64,000 nucleotides of DNA, taken from Datisca glomerata. Its lineage: Eukaryota > Streptophyta > Magnoliopsida > Cucurbitales > Datiscaceae. The stretch lies in assembly GCA_003255025.1 (NCBI GenBank), contig QANY01005876.1:448843-512842 (forward strand). The letters are read 5' to 3'. Made by a program: the position numbers and the translations under genes. Numbering within the stretch: position 1 is the stretch's first letter; each line of letters opens with the position of its first letter. A model generated the notes under the pieces. It made no database searches and had not been told where the DNA came from. It saw only the letters and a list, made by a program, of their open reading frames with translations. Of the stretch, positions 1-11,753 are shown in pieces.

Positions 1-1133
1 GTTAAACTTGTTCAAGAGTTATGAAATCACTCAAATACCAAGAATGGAGAACGCCGGAGTGGATGCAGTTGCTAATTTGGAATCTTCGATAGTACTCCCT
101 TCAAAAGGAATATTTTTGTAGAATATTTGAATGAGCCTAGCACGAAGGCACCCATACAAGTGGAAGATGGAGTTACAACGGATATTGAAGGGAGTGATTG
201 GCAGGAAGGGATCGTCCGCTATCTTCTCAGTGTGGATCTTCCAAAAAAAATGGAAGCTCGAAAGCTTCAAAAACGGAGTGCGAGATATATTTTGATTGAT
301 GGAAGATTATACAGAAGATCTTTTTATGGACCGTATCTCAAATACCTCATGGTAACGGAAGCAAAGTACGCATTAGCAGGAGTGCATGAGGGAATTTTCG
401 AAATCATTCAGGTGAAAGATCCTGGCGAATGAGTTAATTGAATGAAGTGTATTACTGGCCAAAGATGCACGAAAATCAATATCCTTTGTAAAAAGATGTG
501 ATAAGAACTGACGTTATGCTCTAGTTTTGAGGATGGCCCTAGCTGAGTTGCAGACGTTGATAAGTCCATGACCGTTCATGCAATGTTGGATTGATATAAA
601 CAGACCCCTCCCTATGGCTCCTGCTCAGAATAATTTTTTGTTGGTCGTGACTGACTACTTCACCGAGTGGATTGAATCAGAGGCTTTGGAGAGAGTAAGG
701 GAAGAAGAGGCAAAACAATTTTTGTGGAAAAATATTGTCCGTAGATACGAGGTTCAAAAAACATTAGTCTCTGACAATGGACTTCAATTCATCGGGAGCC
801 AAGTAAAGATGTTTTGTGTGGGACTCAGTATAACAAACAAATTATCAATTCCCTAACAAAAATGGGGTGAAGGAAATATTGACTACCTACAACCAGAAGT
901 GAAGGAAATATTTCCAGAGAAGGGTAAGGAAACAACAATATTAGATCGGGGACCTCGTGCTTAAAAGAATATTCCTAACAAATGAGGTAAGCTGAGACCA
1001 AATTGGGAAGGACCATTCATCATCAAAGCTGTTGGGGGAAATTGGGAAGGACCATTTATCATCTAATGACTAACGAAGGGAATGACTTATCCAAACCTTG
1101 GAATGCTTTATATTTACGCAAGTATTATGTATG
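1..1133 (+). pseudogene. Ty3/gypsy pol fragment: RNase H end, integrase, C-terminal tail
   Basis: The window opens inside a Ty3/gypsy polyprotein. Bases 3-90 encode the end of RNase H (ITQIPRMENAGVDAVANL, the usual 'PR..N..AD.LA.L' ending). Bases 127-432 give an open 101-residue stretch typical of the linker before integrase, with DGRLYRRS. Bases 433-520 contain a decayed zinc-binding region (YYWPKM, then stops). Bases 578-856 hold the integrase core with the first two catalytic aspartates in TDYFTEW and SDNGLQF. From about 960 to 1133 the tail continues in several frames to an ending like PWNALYLRKYY. A 17-base segment (AATTGGGAAGGACCATT) is repeated about 37 bases apart near 1000-1053 and disrupts the tail. 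Frameshifts and stops show it cannot make a working polyprotein. The linker and ending resemble the Tat group of plant gypsy elements. Confidence 0.85.
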
Positions 1134-1249
1134 ATTTATTTTTTGTTCTTCAATGAAATTTACATTATCCCGTGGGTTTTTTTCCGTTAAGGGGTTCCAC
1201 ATAAAATCTGGAACCAACTTTTCTATTTAGGTTGGAAGGAACAAATAAT

Positions 1250-1612
1250 GTCCCTGAGCTTCGTGAGAAACTTAAGTTTTTTGAATTTCTATGAGCACCG
1301 TTCTCAGAAGGAAATTATAGGGACCCTGAGTTTTGTGATAAGCTTAAGTCATTGGAAACGGATGTCTACGGGCACCATTCTTAGAAGAAAATTATATGGC
1401 CCCTGAGCTTCATGAGAAGCTTAAGTCCTTAGGAACGGATGTCTACGGGCACCGTTCTTAGAAGGAAATTATAGGGCCCCTGAGCTTTGTAAGAAGCTTA
1501 ATTTCTTGGGAACAGATTTCTATGTACACCATTTTCATAAGGTAATTTTAAGGCCCCTAAGCCTTATGAAAAGTTCAAGTCCTCAGAAGCAGATATTCAA
1601 CGAACGTTAATT
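1250..1612. repeat. Tandem repeat, about 77 bp x 4.7, between pol and the antisense ORF
   Basis: Consecutive diverged units begin near 1253, 1322, 1399, 1476 and 1553, each starting with CCCTGAGCTT or a close variant, followed by AAGCTTAAGTCC and CACCGTTCTTAGAAGG. The units near 1322 and 1399 are the most similar. The array sits just after the end of pol, in the spacer where plant Tat-type gypsy elements often hold satellite-like repeats. It has no coding continuity. Confidence 0.85.
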
Positions 1613-1981
1613 TCAAAGGGAAACTAGTAAACAGAATCACTTCAGGAGAATTGAGAATGAACACAACCCGAGAGAACAAAAAATCCAAAGTCTCAACTAA
1701 ATCAACGGAAATGAAAAATCAGTAAATAGTACAGTATGAAGAAGAAATCTACAAGTACACAACAACGGAGAGGTCGAAAGTTGAGAAAATCAAACTCCTT
1801 TTCATTGATGGTGATTGAAAATTACAATGAAGAAAAGAAAAGAGTACAAGAAGAGTAAAAAGAAGTATAGGGAAAGTAAAGAAAATACAAGGAAAGGAAA
1901 TTATAAGCACAAATTAAAAGAACAAAACTAAGAGATGGTAATTGTGTTATCTTCAGCAGTGGCGACAGTTGCACCTTTATC

Positions 1982-4084
1982 TTAATTGACAACAATAGTT
2001 TCAGCTGCGACTTCGGGAGGGTTTGCCACGATGTCCTCCATAGAGGCATTTATCTCCTTGTAGGCCTCAGGAGCAACATCAACGAGAGGCTTTTTGGGAG
2101 GGACTTTCACCAAACCGTCTATGTAGCCCACGCTATAAACCATTTGCTCGGCTTGATCAAATAAGGCCTGGTATTTGTCTCTAGTCAACTACTCCCTTTT
2201 TTTTGCCTCGGCCTTTGCCCATTCACTTGTAGCTAAAGACTCCTTAGCTGATTCCAAATATTTAGCTAGCTTCTGATGCTCGGCCGCCGCTGCGGCGGCA
2301 TCCGGAGCCATTTTCTCCATACCTCCCTGAAGCTCAACCTCGTTCTTCTTCAACTATTCATTTTCAGTTCGAAGAAGTTCAATGATACTATGACCTTAGA
2401 AACTTCCCTACAAAAGTTCATCAAAGCTTGATCTCGAGCAAGGTGATGTTCCTGAAGAGCGTTATGGTGGATAATGACTTGCAAAAAGGAGGGAAAACAC
2501 AAGTACGGGTGAAAGGATAAAAAGAATTTCCAAAAAGAGGAAAGAAAGGGAAGAAAAAAAAAGGAAGGAAGGAAAACGTACTCTCATTAGGTCATGACTC
2601 AAGGAGCTGATGAGATCGTCAACATTGACGCTACAAATTGTAAACGTATCCACATCAGACTGGATGCCACGCAGAACGATATGAGAAAATCGGGTGTCGT
2701 CCAGAAAGTTGATTGATGCCAGAATGGGAGGTACATTAGTAAACCGCCTACATATTTAGAGAACGGGGTCCGCAAGAATCCTCTATGAACCAGAGACAAC
2801 TGCGGGAATAGGTTCCCATTGAGCAGCGGGTGTAGGAGGAGGAGGAGCAATTTCTGAGCGTATGGACGAGCCTTTATTTTGGGCATCCAGAGCGGGAGGA
2901 ATAGGAGGATGAGGCACTTGGGAAGAACTAGATGCGTCCATCCTTGGGCGAACATTCCTCGAAACATTGCCAACAATAGTGCTACGCAACTACTTTGACA
3001 TCTTGATACTCGTAACGATTCTCTGAAACATAAATTCTTCTTCTTCTTCCTCTTCTTCTGTGTCAATTGATTCGGAAGAACTAGAAGCTAAATTGCTAGG
3101 AATTGAATGAAAATAAGGAACATGAATATCTCTTCGAAGTGGAGAAGACGATGATGGGGCAGATGTTGAGGTGATGGGTACTACGATTGAGGCAAAGGCG
3201 ACATTGATTTCCCTTTGTGGGTCAAGAAGTTAGAACCACCTTTTCTCTGGGAAATGGTAAGCTACAGATACCCGTTCGTTAACCGCCTTTGATTTGTAAG
3301 GCCTCTTGTTCACTTTTTTATTTCCATTACCAAAAGGAAGAAACATTAGTATACAAAAAGACATGGGAAAAATAAAGAAATTGAAGGAAAAAGGGTGAGG
3401 AAACGGAGCTCTAGTAACTTACTAAAAATTGCCTAGTTCTTGAAAATTATCCAGTGGCCATCATAACCCCAATTCTCAGCGATAAGAAGGGTGTCCCGCT
3501 CCCATCCTTTATCTCCCTTCGGGAGGTCAATAATCAACGACCCCCTCTTTTCCCCAGGGCGAGGAGCAAGATAGTAACTCTCCCAATGACACTTTCCTAT
3601 ATATACAACCCAGAGTTTAGCGATACCCAAACCTAGATTAAATCTCATACTCATAATCTCAAAACAAAGAAGTATTCTATACGAGCTTGAAATGAATTGG
3701 GATTGTGAAAGGGCAAAATTATAGACGAATTCTTGAAATGAAGGCGAGAACAAGAGTTTCAGTCCTAAGGCTATGTACATGGGGCTAAGCGTGATTTGAT
3801 ATGGGAATCTACAAGGGATTTTTGTGGACAAACTCTCTCCTAGTAAGCACATGACATCGGGAGAATCCTTCTCGGTCATGATCCATGAACAACCTAAACT
3901 CTTCTTGATTCCTAACTAGGGGGACCGTGGGTTTAAAGACAGTTTCATCTTCTATGACTCTAGAAGACACTAAAACTAGAAAATGGAGAAAAAGGGAAGA
4001 AGAGATGAGAAACTTACTAATACTAAAAGTAAAGAGTAAAGAATAAATGAAGAAAAAGGTCTTTAAATAGGACATAAACATCAT
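1982..4084 (-). pseudogene. Antisense extra ORF of the gypsy element (Transposase_28 / 'putative gypsy type transposon' type)
   Basis: Read on the minus strand from about 4084 down to 1982, opposite to pol. An N-terminal piece (3809-4084) gives VIEDETVFKPTVP and is followed, after a frame change, by a 148-residue open stretch (3433-3879). That stretch has PYQITLSPMYIALGLKLLFS, then SSYRILLCFEI, YYLAPRPGEKR and LPKGDKGWERD. This order (LGL..P..P.F, Q....S.R.L, YYL..RPG, S.KGW) is the pattern of the plant domain annotated as Transposase_28. Further on (2599-2989) the chain is proline- and serine-rich. At 1982-2400 it becomes alanine/lysine-rich and coiled-coil-like, with one in-frame stop near 2189. 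Published Tat elements such as Retand and Ogre carry extra ORFs between integrase and the 3' LTR, some antisense. The assignment rests on motif memory, not a search. It is broken and its function is unknown. Confidence 0.65.
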
Positions 4085-4439
4085 AGGGAAATGAAAAATG
4101 CTTCATAAATTCTGAAACGGGGCAACAAAAAGATGTTTACAGGTACCCAATGGCGAAAATTCATGACTGACAAATGGATGAACGATGCGACCACTGATGA
4201 GTAAGGGAATGACAACTGGCAATGGGGGCATGATTACCTTGCTGAAAACATGATTCAAGGAATAGAACCGTGCCTGCCCGAGGAACTTCAAAAATGAGTA
4301 CATGAATACGTAACCCCAGAACAACGTGAAAGGCAGCCACTAACAACATGTAGTCGAATAGTCGACTAGAAAGCTGTACATTGTGTTCTAAAAAGTATAA
4401 AAAAAAGTGACAGAAGGGACAAGATATGATGAATAAAAT

Positions 4440-4900
4440 CATTTTACTTAGAATGATTTTTTGTTCCCTTTATAATATTGTATATTGGCTTCTTTAAATA
4501 AAGTCAAATACAATAGGAGCAAATGAACGGGCATAAATCCTCTCTTTGAGACGTCCTCAAGAAAAGATCAATCAGAAGAAGGCACGAAGATAGCTCACGT
4601 GGTGATTTGGGAGAAGAGATTAAGGTTGTTGATTGAATTATACGGTTAAGATTAGTTCGGTTATTGATAAATTAGATCTTATCAAGTATTCTGTTAATCT
4701 CATTTTTAGTGGAATTAGATAAACTCGATCAAATGTTATGTGATCATTTGAAAGCCTATTAACAGAGGCTCATTGTAACCCCCAAAGAGCATTAAAAATC
4801 AATCAAGCAATTACACTCGTATTATTTTCGAATCTCTCTCTCATTTATTTCCTTATTTTTTAGTGTGAAAAAATAAGGAAATTTCCTTGACAGCATCCCT
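4440..4900 (+). mobile_element. LTR-like 3' end of the gypsy element (boundaries uncertain)
   Basis: After the antisense ORF comes a stretch with LTR character: an AT-rich block with TTTATAATATTG near 4470, then AACAGAGGCTCATTGTAACC, an AAAAATCAATCAAGCAATTA segment and a pyrimidine-rich tail (TCTCTCTCTCATTTATTTCC) ending near 4860. This layout resembles the R-U5 part of plant gypsy LTRs. The partner LTR lies outside the window, so the termini cannot be confirmed by comparison. Confidence 0.4.
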
Positions 4901-5298
4901 TATACTTCCCAATACAATCTGTTTTTCTCAGTTTAGTTCTTCTACGTAAATTTTTTACAATAAGCCTCTTGCTACTTAAAAGATTTCTATACATGGGTAT
5001 ACACCCGTCACTCACATGGTTGACCGCTATGACTTTGACTCACCACGGTGATATATGTAGCTCCCATGAACTACAGTCAACTGTTAGCTTTAACTTTTCA
5101 ACTTGATTATTCGATCCACGTTAGTTTTTAGTAATTTTATCCATATTAACAAAAGTAATTTTTTAGTTTATTTTATTCTTGTAGTGATTGCAACTTGTCT
5201 GTCTCTGTTCTATACCTCAATTTGTGACTCTGATTTCATTGTGAGTTTGATTTTTATTGTATTTAACTATCTATATAATGTGTTCAGATTGATTTTAA

Positions 5299-6217
5299 TA
5301 TGGATAAAAGTTGGATTGAAAAATATCAAAATAGTCGAGATTACCTTAATGGAGTTGAGGAGTTTCTTAATTTTACTTTTGAAAGAGTTTCTGTAGAGGG
5401 TAAAATTTTGTGTCCATGTAAACGTTGTGCGGATACACTTCTTTTGAAAGGGTTTCTGTAGAGGGTAAGATTTTGTGTCCTTGTAAACGTTGTGGGAATA
5501 TGTTGAGGATGAATAGGGAGAGTGTGCATGGGCACTTAGTGTGTAATGAGTTTATTTGATAGTGTTAATATTTAATTTTGATAAGTTATGTCTCTCTTTG
5601 ATAATGTTATTATCTATTTTATTGTGCAAGTATAACCATCATGGTCTGTGGTAGATGTTTGCGCATAATTGAGGACGAGTCCGTTGGTGATCAAGATCCA
5701 CCATTGACGCTCCCACTGAATAGCAGGTATAACGTTTATTTTATATTTCTTACAAACTATTGTTCTTATTCATATAATGTCTAACATACAAAAATAATGT
5801 TTTATACGTAGGTGAATCCTCCTCCTCTAGGTGATCGAATTATTTATTTGTGTTGTAGGAGAAAATGGAAGAACTTCTAGCAACCCAAATGATGATGGGA
5901 ATAATTTCACCCCTAGAGATGCATTTTCTGAAGTTATGGGTCCAGAGCATCCTGGACGAGTCTATGGAATGGGACTAGGTCCAACTCTCATAAGTGTATT
6001 TGGATCGCAGAGCAGCCATCAATTTTCTGAAGAGGCATTCGTTCTACGTGCAGAACATGGGACAATTATGTTACAGGTCCATGAACTTCAAGATGGTCAA
6101 GTTCAACTTCAATCCCAAGTGGTGTACCTTATGAAAATGATGCAAGCACAAAATCTTTTGTTCTCATACCTTGGTGGTGATCATGTAAGATTTCTAAGGA
6201 ATATATACTTTACGTAA
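5299..6217 (+). pseudogene. CACTA (En/Spm) transposase remnant: N-terminal associated domain plus C-terminal piece
   Basis: Bases 5299-5560 encode the start of a CACTA transposase: MDKSWIEKYQNSRDYLNGVE, then a run with CPCKRC, the hallmark of the transposase-associated domain (Cys-rich N-terminus of TNP2-type proteins). The piece with FERVSVEGKILCPCKRC is present twice about 62 bases apart (near 5381 and 5443), a short duplication that shifts the frame. The second copy continues to ESVHGHLVCNEFI. Bases 5831-6217 are an open 128-residue stretch containing DAFSEVMGPEHPGRVYGMG, which matches the C-terminal part of plant Ptta/En/Spm transposase proteins. The large central catalytic domain expected between them is absent, so this is an internally deleted, inactive copy. 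Introns may separate the parts. Confidence 0.75.
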
Positions 6218-6619
6218 TTATAAATTATATTTATTACAACACTAATACTAATTTTGTTGATTTTTTAAGTGTTTATAGGATTCTGGAGATCCTCCCTCAA
6301 ATTCATGATTGCATAAAGTTCAATGAGGATGAAAAATATTATATTTGCTTAAGTTTGAATGTATATTGTTTTGTCTTTAGAATTTGTGAATGTTTCAATT
6401 GATGGATTCTGAATCTTTAAAATTCTTGAATGTTTGAATTTGTGAACGTTTAAAATTCAAGAAATAATGAATATTTGAACTGATGGACTCTGAACTGTTA
6501 GAATTTTTGTATTGATAGATTCTGAAATATGTGATATAGAATGTTTTCTGAAACAAGTATTTTTGAAAATTATGAGATGTTTAAAAAACAGAAAAAAAAA
6601 ATTATGGCCAAAATTTTAA

Positions 6620-7032
6620 TTTATAGTGGTGGTTTTGGAGCCTATAGAGGCGGTTTAAAACCACCAGGAAAGATATTTTTTCTGTTTATAGGAATATGGT
6701 AGCGGTTTAAACCGTTGCTAAATAAGCTTTACCGACGATTTTAAACCGCCAGAAAAGACCCAGGGAAAGATATTTCCTTTCAGTTTATGGGTATTTGGCG
6801 ACCGTTTAAACCGCCGCTAAATACTCTTTATCGCCAGTAAAGAGAAAGAAAACCGCCAGAAAAGACATCCTTTGCCGGCGGCCCTCCGGTGGTTGAAATA
6901 ATCGCCGCCAAAAACCTTTCTGGAGGTGGATAAGGCGGCGGATTTTCAACCGCCGCAAATATTTTTAGCGGTGGTTAGAACTGTTGCAATAGACGAATAA
7001 AATGACCGCCATAATCAGTTTTTCTTGTATTG
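6620..7032. mobile_element. CACTA subterminal repeat region and right terminus
   Basis: The stretch is packed with short direct and inverted copies of GCGGTTTAAAACC / GGTTTTAAACCGCC / CCGCCGCAAAT, the subterminal transposase-binding type of repeat known in CACTA elements. It ends at 7019-7032 with TTTTTCTTGTATTG. Its reverse complement, CAATACAAGAAAAA, differs by one base from the canonical plant CACTA end CACTACAAGAAAAA. This marks the right edge of the transposon whose gene remnants lie at 5.3-6.2 kb. I could not locate the matching left end, so no target duplication can be checked. Confidence 0.75.
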
Positions 7033-7330
7033 CTATTTATTATAAGCGATGATTGGATGTTGCCACCTCAATGAACTTGCTAAAATGTCACTACATATAG
7101 TCCATTGTCAATTAGTCAAGGGATTAACTAGAGTGGACCCCGCATGGAAGCTTCTCTATAAATAGAGGCATTCCCTCATTGTTTAGGGCTTTTTTCCACT
7201 TTTTGATTCATTTGGTATTTTTCTACTTATTAAACTTGGATAGTTCTCTTTGAATTCCTCATCCGAAGAGCATTTTGTCACCATCCATAGGTCGGCTCAA
7301 AGTACTCACCCTTCACCCTTCAGATCGCAA
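7033..7330 (+). promoter_or_regulatory. Promoter-like stretch with strong TATA box, possibly an LTR remnant
   Basis: A TATA box in CTCTATAAATAGAGGC (about 7160-7175) is followed by a pyrimidine-rich start-like region (TTAGGGCTTTTTTCC) and, near 7290, by CGGCTCAAAGTACTCACCC. The pattern resembles U3-R of a plant LTR retrotransposon and no gene follows. No second copy or primer site is visible nearby, so this could also be an orphan promoter. Confidence 0.35.
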
Positions 7331-10300
7331 CCTCCACTTTCGTAGGCTATATTTGTAATTTACTAAGATTAGATCACACATATAACTGCATCCACATGAC
7401 GTCACAATCACACCCTCTTAGCTAACTCCTGAACACTTACAAATTTGATGATTTGAATAGTCTTACATGATAAACAATTTTGAGAACTCTTTAATACAAT
7501 CTAAAAAAAACTTTGATGTATGAAGAGGTTACGCAGGTCAGATGATTCAGGTATCTAATATGTTTTTGGACGACCTAAATTTGCTTACATGTAAAAAAGA
7601 TGTAATTTCATGTATTGAGAATTTTTTGATAGAATAAATCTAAGCCGTCTAAATTTAATGTAGATGACTAACTTCAACTTCACCTCTCTATCGTTCTGCT
7701 AAGAACAGTTAAAAGTTCATTTGGTGTATATATTTAGAATCGAATGATTACTTAAGACATTTTTTTTCCGATTTTAACATAGAAATTAGGCATGTGAGTA
7801 TGGACTAATCATCTAAACTTGGGAAAGTATATGAGAATATGACATGGACTACCTCTATGTACCAGTTGTTCGAGGGAAACTGTTTCCAACTCCCTTGTGC
7901 AGATTACTTCTAGTTATTGCCTATTGGTTACGCAGAACAACGGCCGGACTGTCACTATCGGTTAGATGGAGTTGGTGTGTTTGGTCTCCTATCATTTTCT
8001 TCTTCTTCTACATGGGGAGCCGCCTACACATGTGTAACATGTCGACATCTGTTATCTTTGAAACGGCACGTGATTATTTGACAAACGAGAATATAAAATT
8101 AAAGAATGTGAAGCCGAATTAGTGACTAAATGTTGAAAATATAACACAGGGATTTTTTTTAAGTTTGTCAAAATAAAAAGACAGTCAGATGTTGTCACAA
8201 TCATATTTCCCATCATTTAATATATATCTATCGATATTTGATATATAAATTATATATATATATGCATTAATTGATAAAATTATAATAAAAAATATCAAAT
8301 ATATAACTACACATTTAGATTATCATTTTAGATACTGCATAAACAATACGTGGATAATTGTCTATAATTATTTTTCCAAGGATTCTCTATTTATATATTG
8401 TAGATATATTATATATTATGAATAATACGAACTATAAACAGATTTGTAGTTTATATAGAATATATTTGTATATTATTGCTTTTAAAAATAAACTATTTTA
8501 TTGTCATTATTTATTGTTGTAATTATTGTTATTGTTGTTGTAGTTATTTGAAATATGAAAAATTACTAAACAATAAAATTATATCCACAATTAATTGTTA
8601 ATGGGATATTGATTTTTTTCACAGTTATTGGAGAGTAAATATAAATGAAATTTAGATAATTATTTTATTTAAGACTAACACGATTAATAAGAGTTTGACA
8701 CATGTAATTTTAAGGGGTATTATAGAATTATTAAAAAAATGTATGGACAAAATTGTCCAAAAAAAATTCTTCTAAGCATGTCACTTTTAATAAAATTATA
8801 GATATAGATATAGATGAGTTAGTGTCTACTTCAATTTAGTAGTGAATGTGTGTGGTTTTCTTCTATTTAAGAGAGTAAATCAAATATAATTGGTATAGAT
8901 TATTCTGATAGAAATTTGGATCACTAGTTGATCGTATGGATGGTTTCTTCGAAAAACCTATCGCGTAGGTTTACGTTTCCTATAGAAATCTATTGTCTTT
9001 ATGTTTTTTTAGTTATTTCAACTAAAAACTGATTTTGTATCAGATGTCTTCGTAGAAAAAAAGACAATAAGATATCAAGCAAAATAGGGAACTAATGAGA
9101 GTTGAACGTGGAGCAACAAAGCATTGACAAACATGAGAGAATTAACAATTATTTTGGGAATCTGTTGATTTGCTAAGATGTTATCAATTGGAGAGAATGC
9201 ACCAACGAAATGCACGCAGTTTCACACAACCAGATAGTTACATGAACTACAGGAAATCAAGTAGGTATATTGTATGTGTGCTAGAAAATATGCTGCAAAT
9301 TTCTTGAAGATTGAGTTTAGAGTTATTTTCGGAAAAGATATAATGGCATTTCTGTTGAATGAGTTTTGAAGGACTATAAAAATGAGGTACTGGTAAAAGA
9401 TTCAGTGGCTCTGCTTTGACAAATAGTAAGAAGTAAAAAGACTTTGTTCTAAAAGTTATATGATAGCCTTAAGATGAAAGAGGATGACTTCGTAACAAAG
9501 GGTGAAAGGCGGATCTACCCTAAAGGAGCATTCCATGGTGAGGAGATTTTGTTTTAAAAGATAAAGAACAATCATAAGATGTAAGAGAAGACTCTATCTA
9601 AAGAGAAGATACTCCATGATATTAAGAGGCTAGTAAGAGGACTTAGCCTGTGCTTAATACGATTTTCAAGCTGGCAAGTTACTCTCTGATAGACAGTGAT
9701 GACTTTTATCCAAACTAGTTATGATTTTTAGGTATGGTTTGTGTGTGGAATTTAGATTCAGGTATATTAAGATTTGTGTTAAATGACCATTTTATTCTTT
9801 CAGTATGTAATGGTGATGATAATCGTGGATAAGTTGACCGAGTAAACACGCAAACAACACGATAAAATGTCATAGAGACAGAATCCAAAGAAATACAAAT
9901 TTTGGATAAAGACAACTTTAGAAATAAAGGGAAATGAATGCTTTATGATTTCTAATTAATTTCTTCTTTGTTTTTCTTCAATTTGATACCAGCAGTATAA
10001 ATCATAAATCGCGCTTTTGTATTATATTTCTTTAATAGTGTTGCTATCAACTGTGCTCTCTTAGTGCGTAATTAACGGGATGATTTGCCTTGTCGTTATA
10101 GCCCCACTACTTCATGTCTTTTAAATTCTCATCTAATTCTCTTGACCAGTTCAAAGATTTTGAGAAATGAGGACCAAAAGAGATGTAATATGCACCACAT
10201 TTACTAATACCAATCAGAATATATTATAAACAAATCTTAGATATCTTCTGCAACTAACGTGAGTTTTCAATGAAAATAAGTACAACATGAGAAACCTATC

Positions 10301-10440
10301 TCTAAATTAATTAAAACAAACACGTTTATTGGGAAGAATTAATAGAATAACGTGAGAACTACAATTTGAAGTTTAGTTTTAGCCAATGTAGAGTCTATAA
10401 AAAAAGAAAGGAATTATGTGTAGAATTAGGCATGGAGGAA
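7331..10440. other. AT-rich intergenic DNA, nothing recognised
   Basis: No convincing coding region or transposon terminus was found. Short open frames (for example 7844-8122 plus, 9715-9915 minus) have no family motifs and no supporting context. There are short AT-dinucleotide runs near 8220-8270 and a trinucleotide-like TTGTTGTTA stretch near 8515-8545. Confidence 0.5.
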
Positions 10441-10680
10441 AACTAGAAAAGAAAGGCAAAACCCATCACACATTAATCACATGAGAGACTGAGTGTGCAA
10501 CAACCACAAGCGCTCCTTTGCTTCTCCCAAAGAAGCTTAAAGTACCAAACTCCACCTTCAAAAGTAAAAGCAAAGAAACCCATATGGCTACATCAATAAC
10601 ATCACAATCTTTCTTGTTACACAGAGAGAAATATCAGGGTTCTGATATTGAAATTGATAATGTATCCATTTTTGAATGAA
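10440..10680 (+). other. Possible truncated gene start (5' UTR-like sequence plus short ATG frame)
   Basis: Bases 10440-10582 look like a plant 5' UTR: A/C-rich, no upstream ATG close to the frame. They lead to an ATG at 10584 that opens a 31-residue frame beginning MATSITSQSFLLHREKYQ, ending at a stop near 10677. The N-terminus is Ser/Thr-rich and could be the start of an organelle-targeted protein cut off by the inverted-repeat element that begins near 10705. I do not recognise a family. This may be chance. Confidence 0.2.
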
Positions 10681-10704
10681 ATGGTGATTTTGAAATTATC
10701 ATTA

Positions 10705-11318
10705 TTAGTGCACAATTAATAAATTCAACAGTGATTTTAAAATTATAAAATAAAAACTAGACAAAATAGTTCCATCGGTATCGGTTTTGCTTACACTCTT
10801 GGTTTGGATAGAAAGACGGAGAGGCAGCGGAATCAAGTGAAGATGCTATATAGGTTTAGGAAGAGTTGGTAGTGGGATCCACCTGATTGGGACTTGTAAA
10901 GAGCTAAGGGGTTTACACGTGGGCATTGACCCCATGAGAGGACTGACGGGTCTTGATTTCTGATTGGTCCTTAAAAAACAGTCTTCGGAGAATCTTTGTC
11001 TCTCTCTCTGAATTCTTGAGATTTCAGTTAATAAATAGAATATCATTGCTATCAGATATTAATTTTAGTATAGGTACCTATATGCATGTTAGATGTTAGG
11101 TATATTAAAAGGATAAGAATTGACCATTGAGTGTATATAACACATAAATTGGTATTTATATGTAATGGTATTCAAGAATCTATGCAACTATCATTTGTCA
11201 TAATTATCTTTAATATATTAAAAGTGGGATATAAAGAAGAATTATTTTTATCTATTTTATCTAATCTTTATTTTACAATTTCAAAATCACCGTGAATTTA
11301 TTAATTGTGCACCATTAG
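10705..11318. mobile_element. Inverted-repeat element (MITE-like), about 613 bp
   Basis: The left arm (about 10705-10769) and right arm (about 11252-11318) are inverted copies of about 65 bases, roughly four-fifths identical by eye. Both contain GTGCACAATTAATAAATTCA and GTGATTTTRAAATT on the outside. A further partial copy of the GGTGATTTTGAAATTA motif lies just outside the left arm (10680-10700). The inside is unrelated single-copy-looking DNA with a CACGTGG G-box core at 10916-10922. No clear target duplication was found, so the superfamily is undecided. It lies about 330 bases upstream of the OVATE gene's TATA box. Confidence 0.6.
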
Positions 11319-11639
11319 TTCCTACGAGATATAATGATACAAGAATTAGAAGTATGAAGACTTTGACAAAGAAAAGTTTAAAGTTAAGCCCTAACATAAA
11401 TACAAAGAACAATGCTCCTCCGGTAACCTAATTGTATAAAAATTCTTACATACAAAAAATAACTATGGTTCAGGGTTAGTGGGACCAGTATAGAAGCAAG
11501 AAGAAGACACAAAAACAAGAATGGAGCGTGTGAGGACAAAAGAGAGAGAAAGAAAAACCAAAAGTGTGACAGCAAAAAAGAAAGAGAAGACTTATAATTG
11601 CCTAAAAGAAAGTTCAGCAAACTTTCAATGGCTCCTCTA

Positions 11640-11753
11640 ACTCTCTTTTCTCTATAAAGAAAAATCTTCTGCACTGACAGACACCATCAACGTCTACAAC
11701 CCAGAAGAATCCAAACCATAAAGAGATAAATCATATTCTTTTCACCCAAAAAA
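11640..11753 (+). promoter_or_regulatory. Core promoter and 5' UTR of the OVATE family gene
   Basis: A TATA box, TCTATAAAGA, lies at 11651-11660, about 95 bases before the start codon. The leader between them is A/C-rich with no upstream ATG, and the start codon sits in CAAAAAAATGATT, an A-rich context favoured in plants. A GA/AG-rich block upstream (about 11500-11600) is typical of many plant promoters. Confidence 0.6.

Noticed and set aside
7844..8122. 92-residue open frame with several tryptophans and a hydrophobic stretch.
   Set aside because: No family motif, no promoter or neighbouring exons, and amino-acid content typical of a chance frame.
11208..11232. String TCTTTAATATATTAAAAGTGGGA, resembling the 5' end of plant Helitrons, with a similar string at 13285.
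   Set aside because: No 3' CTAG end with a preceding hairpin was found at a plausible distance and AT-rich DNA gives such strings by chance.
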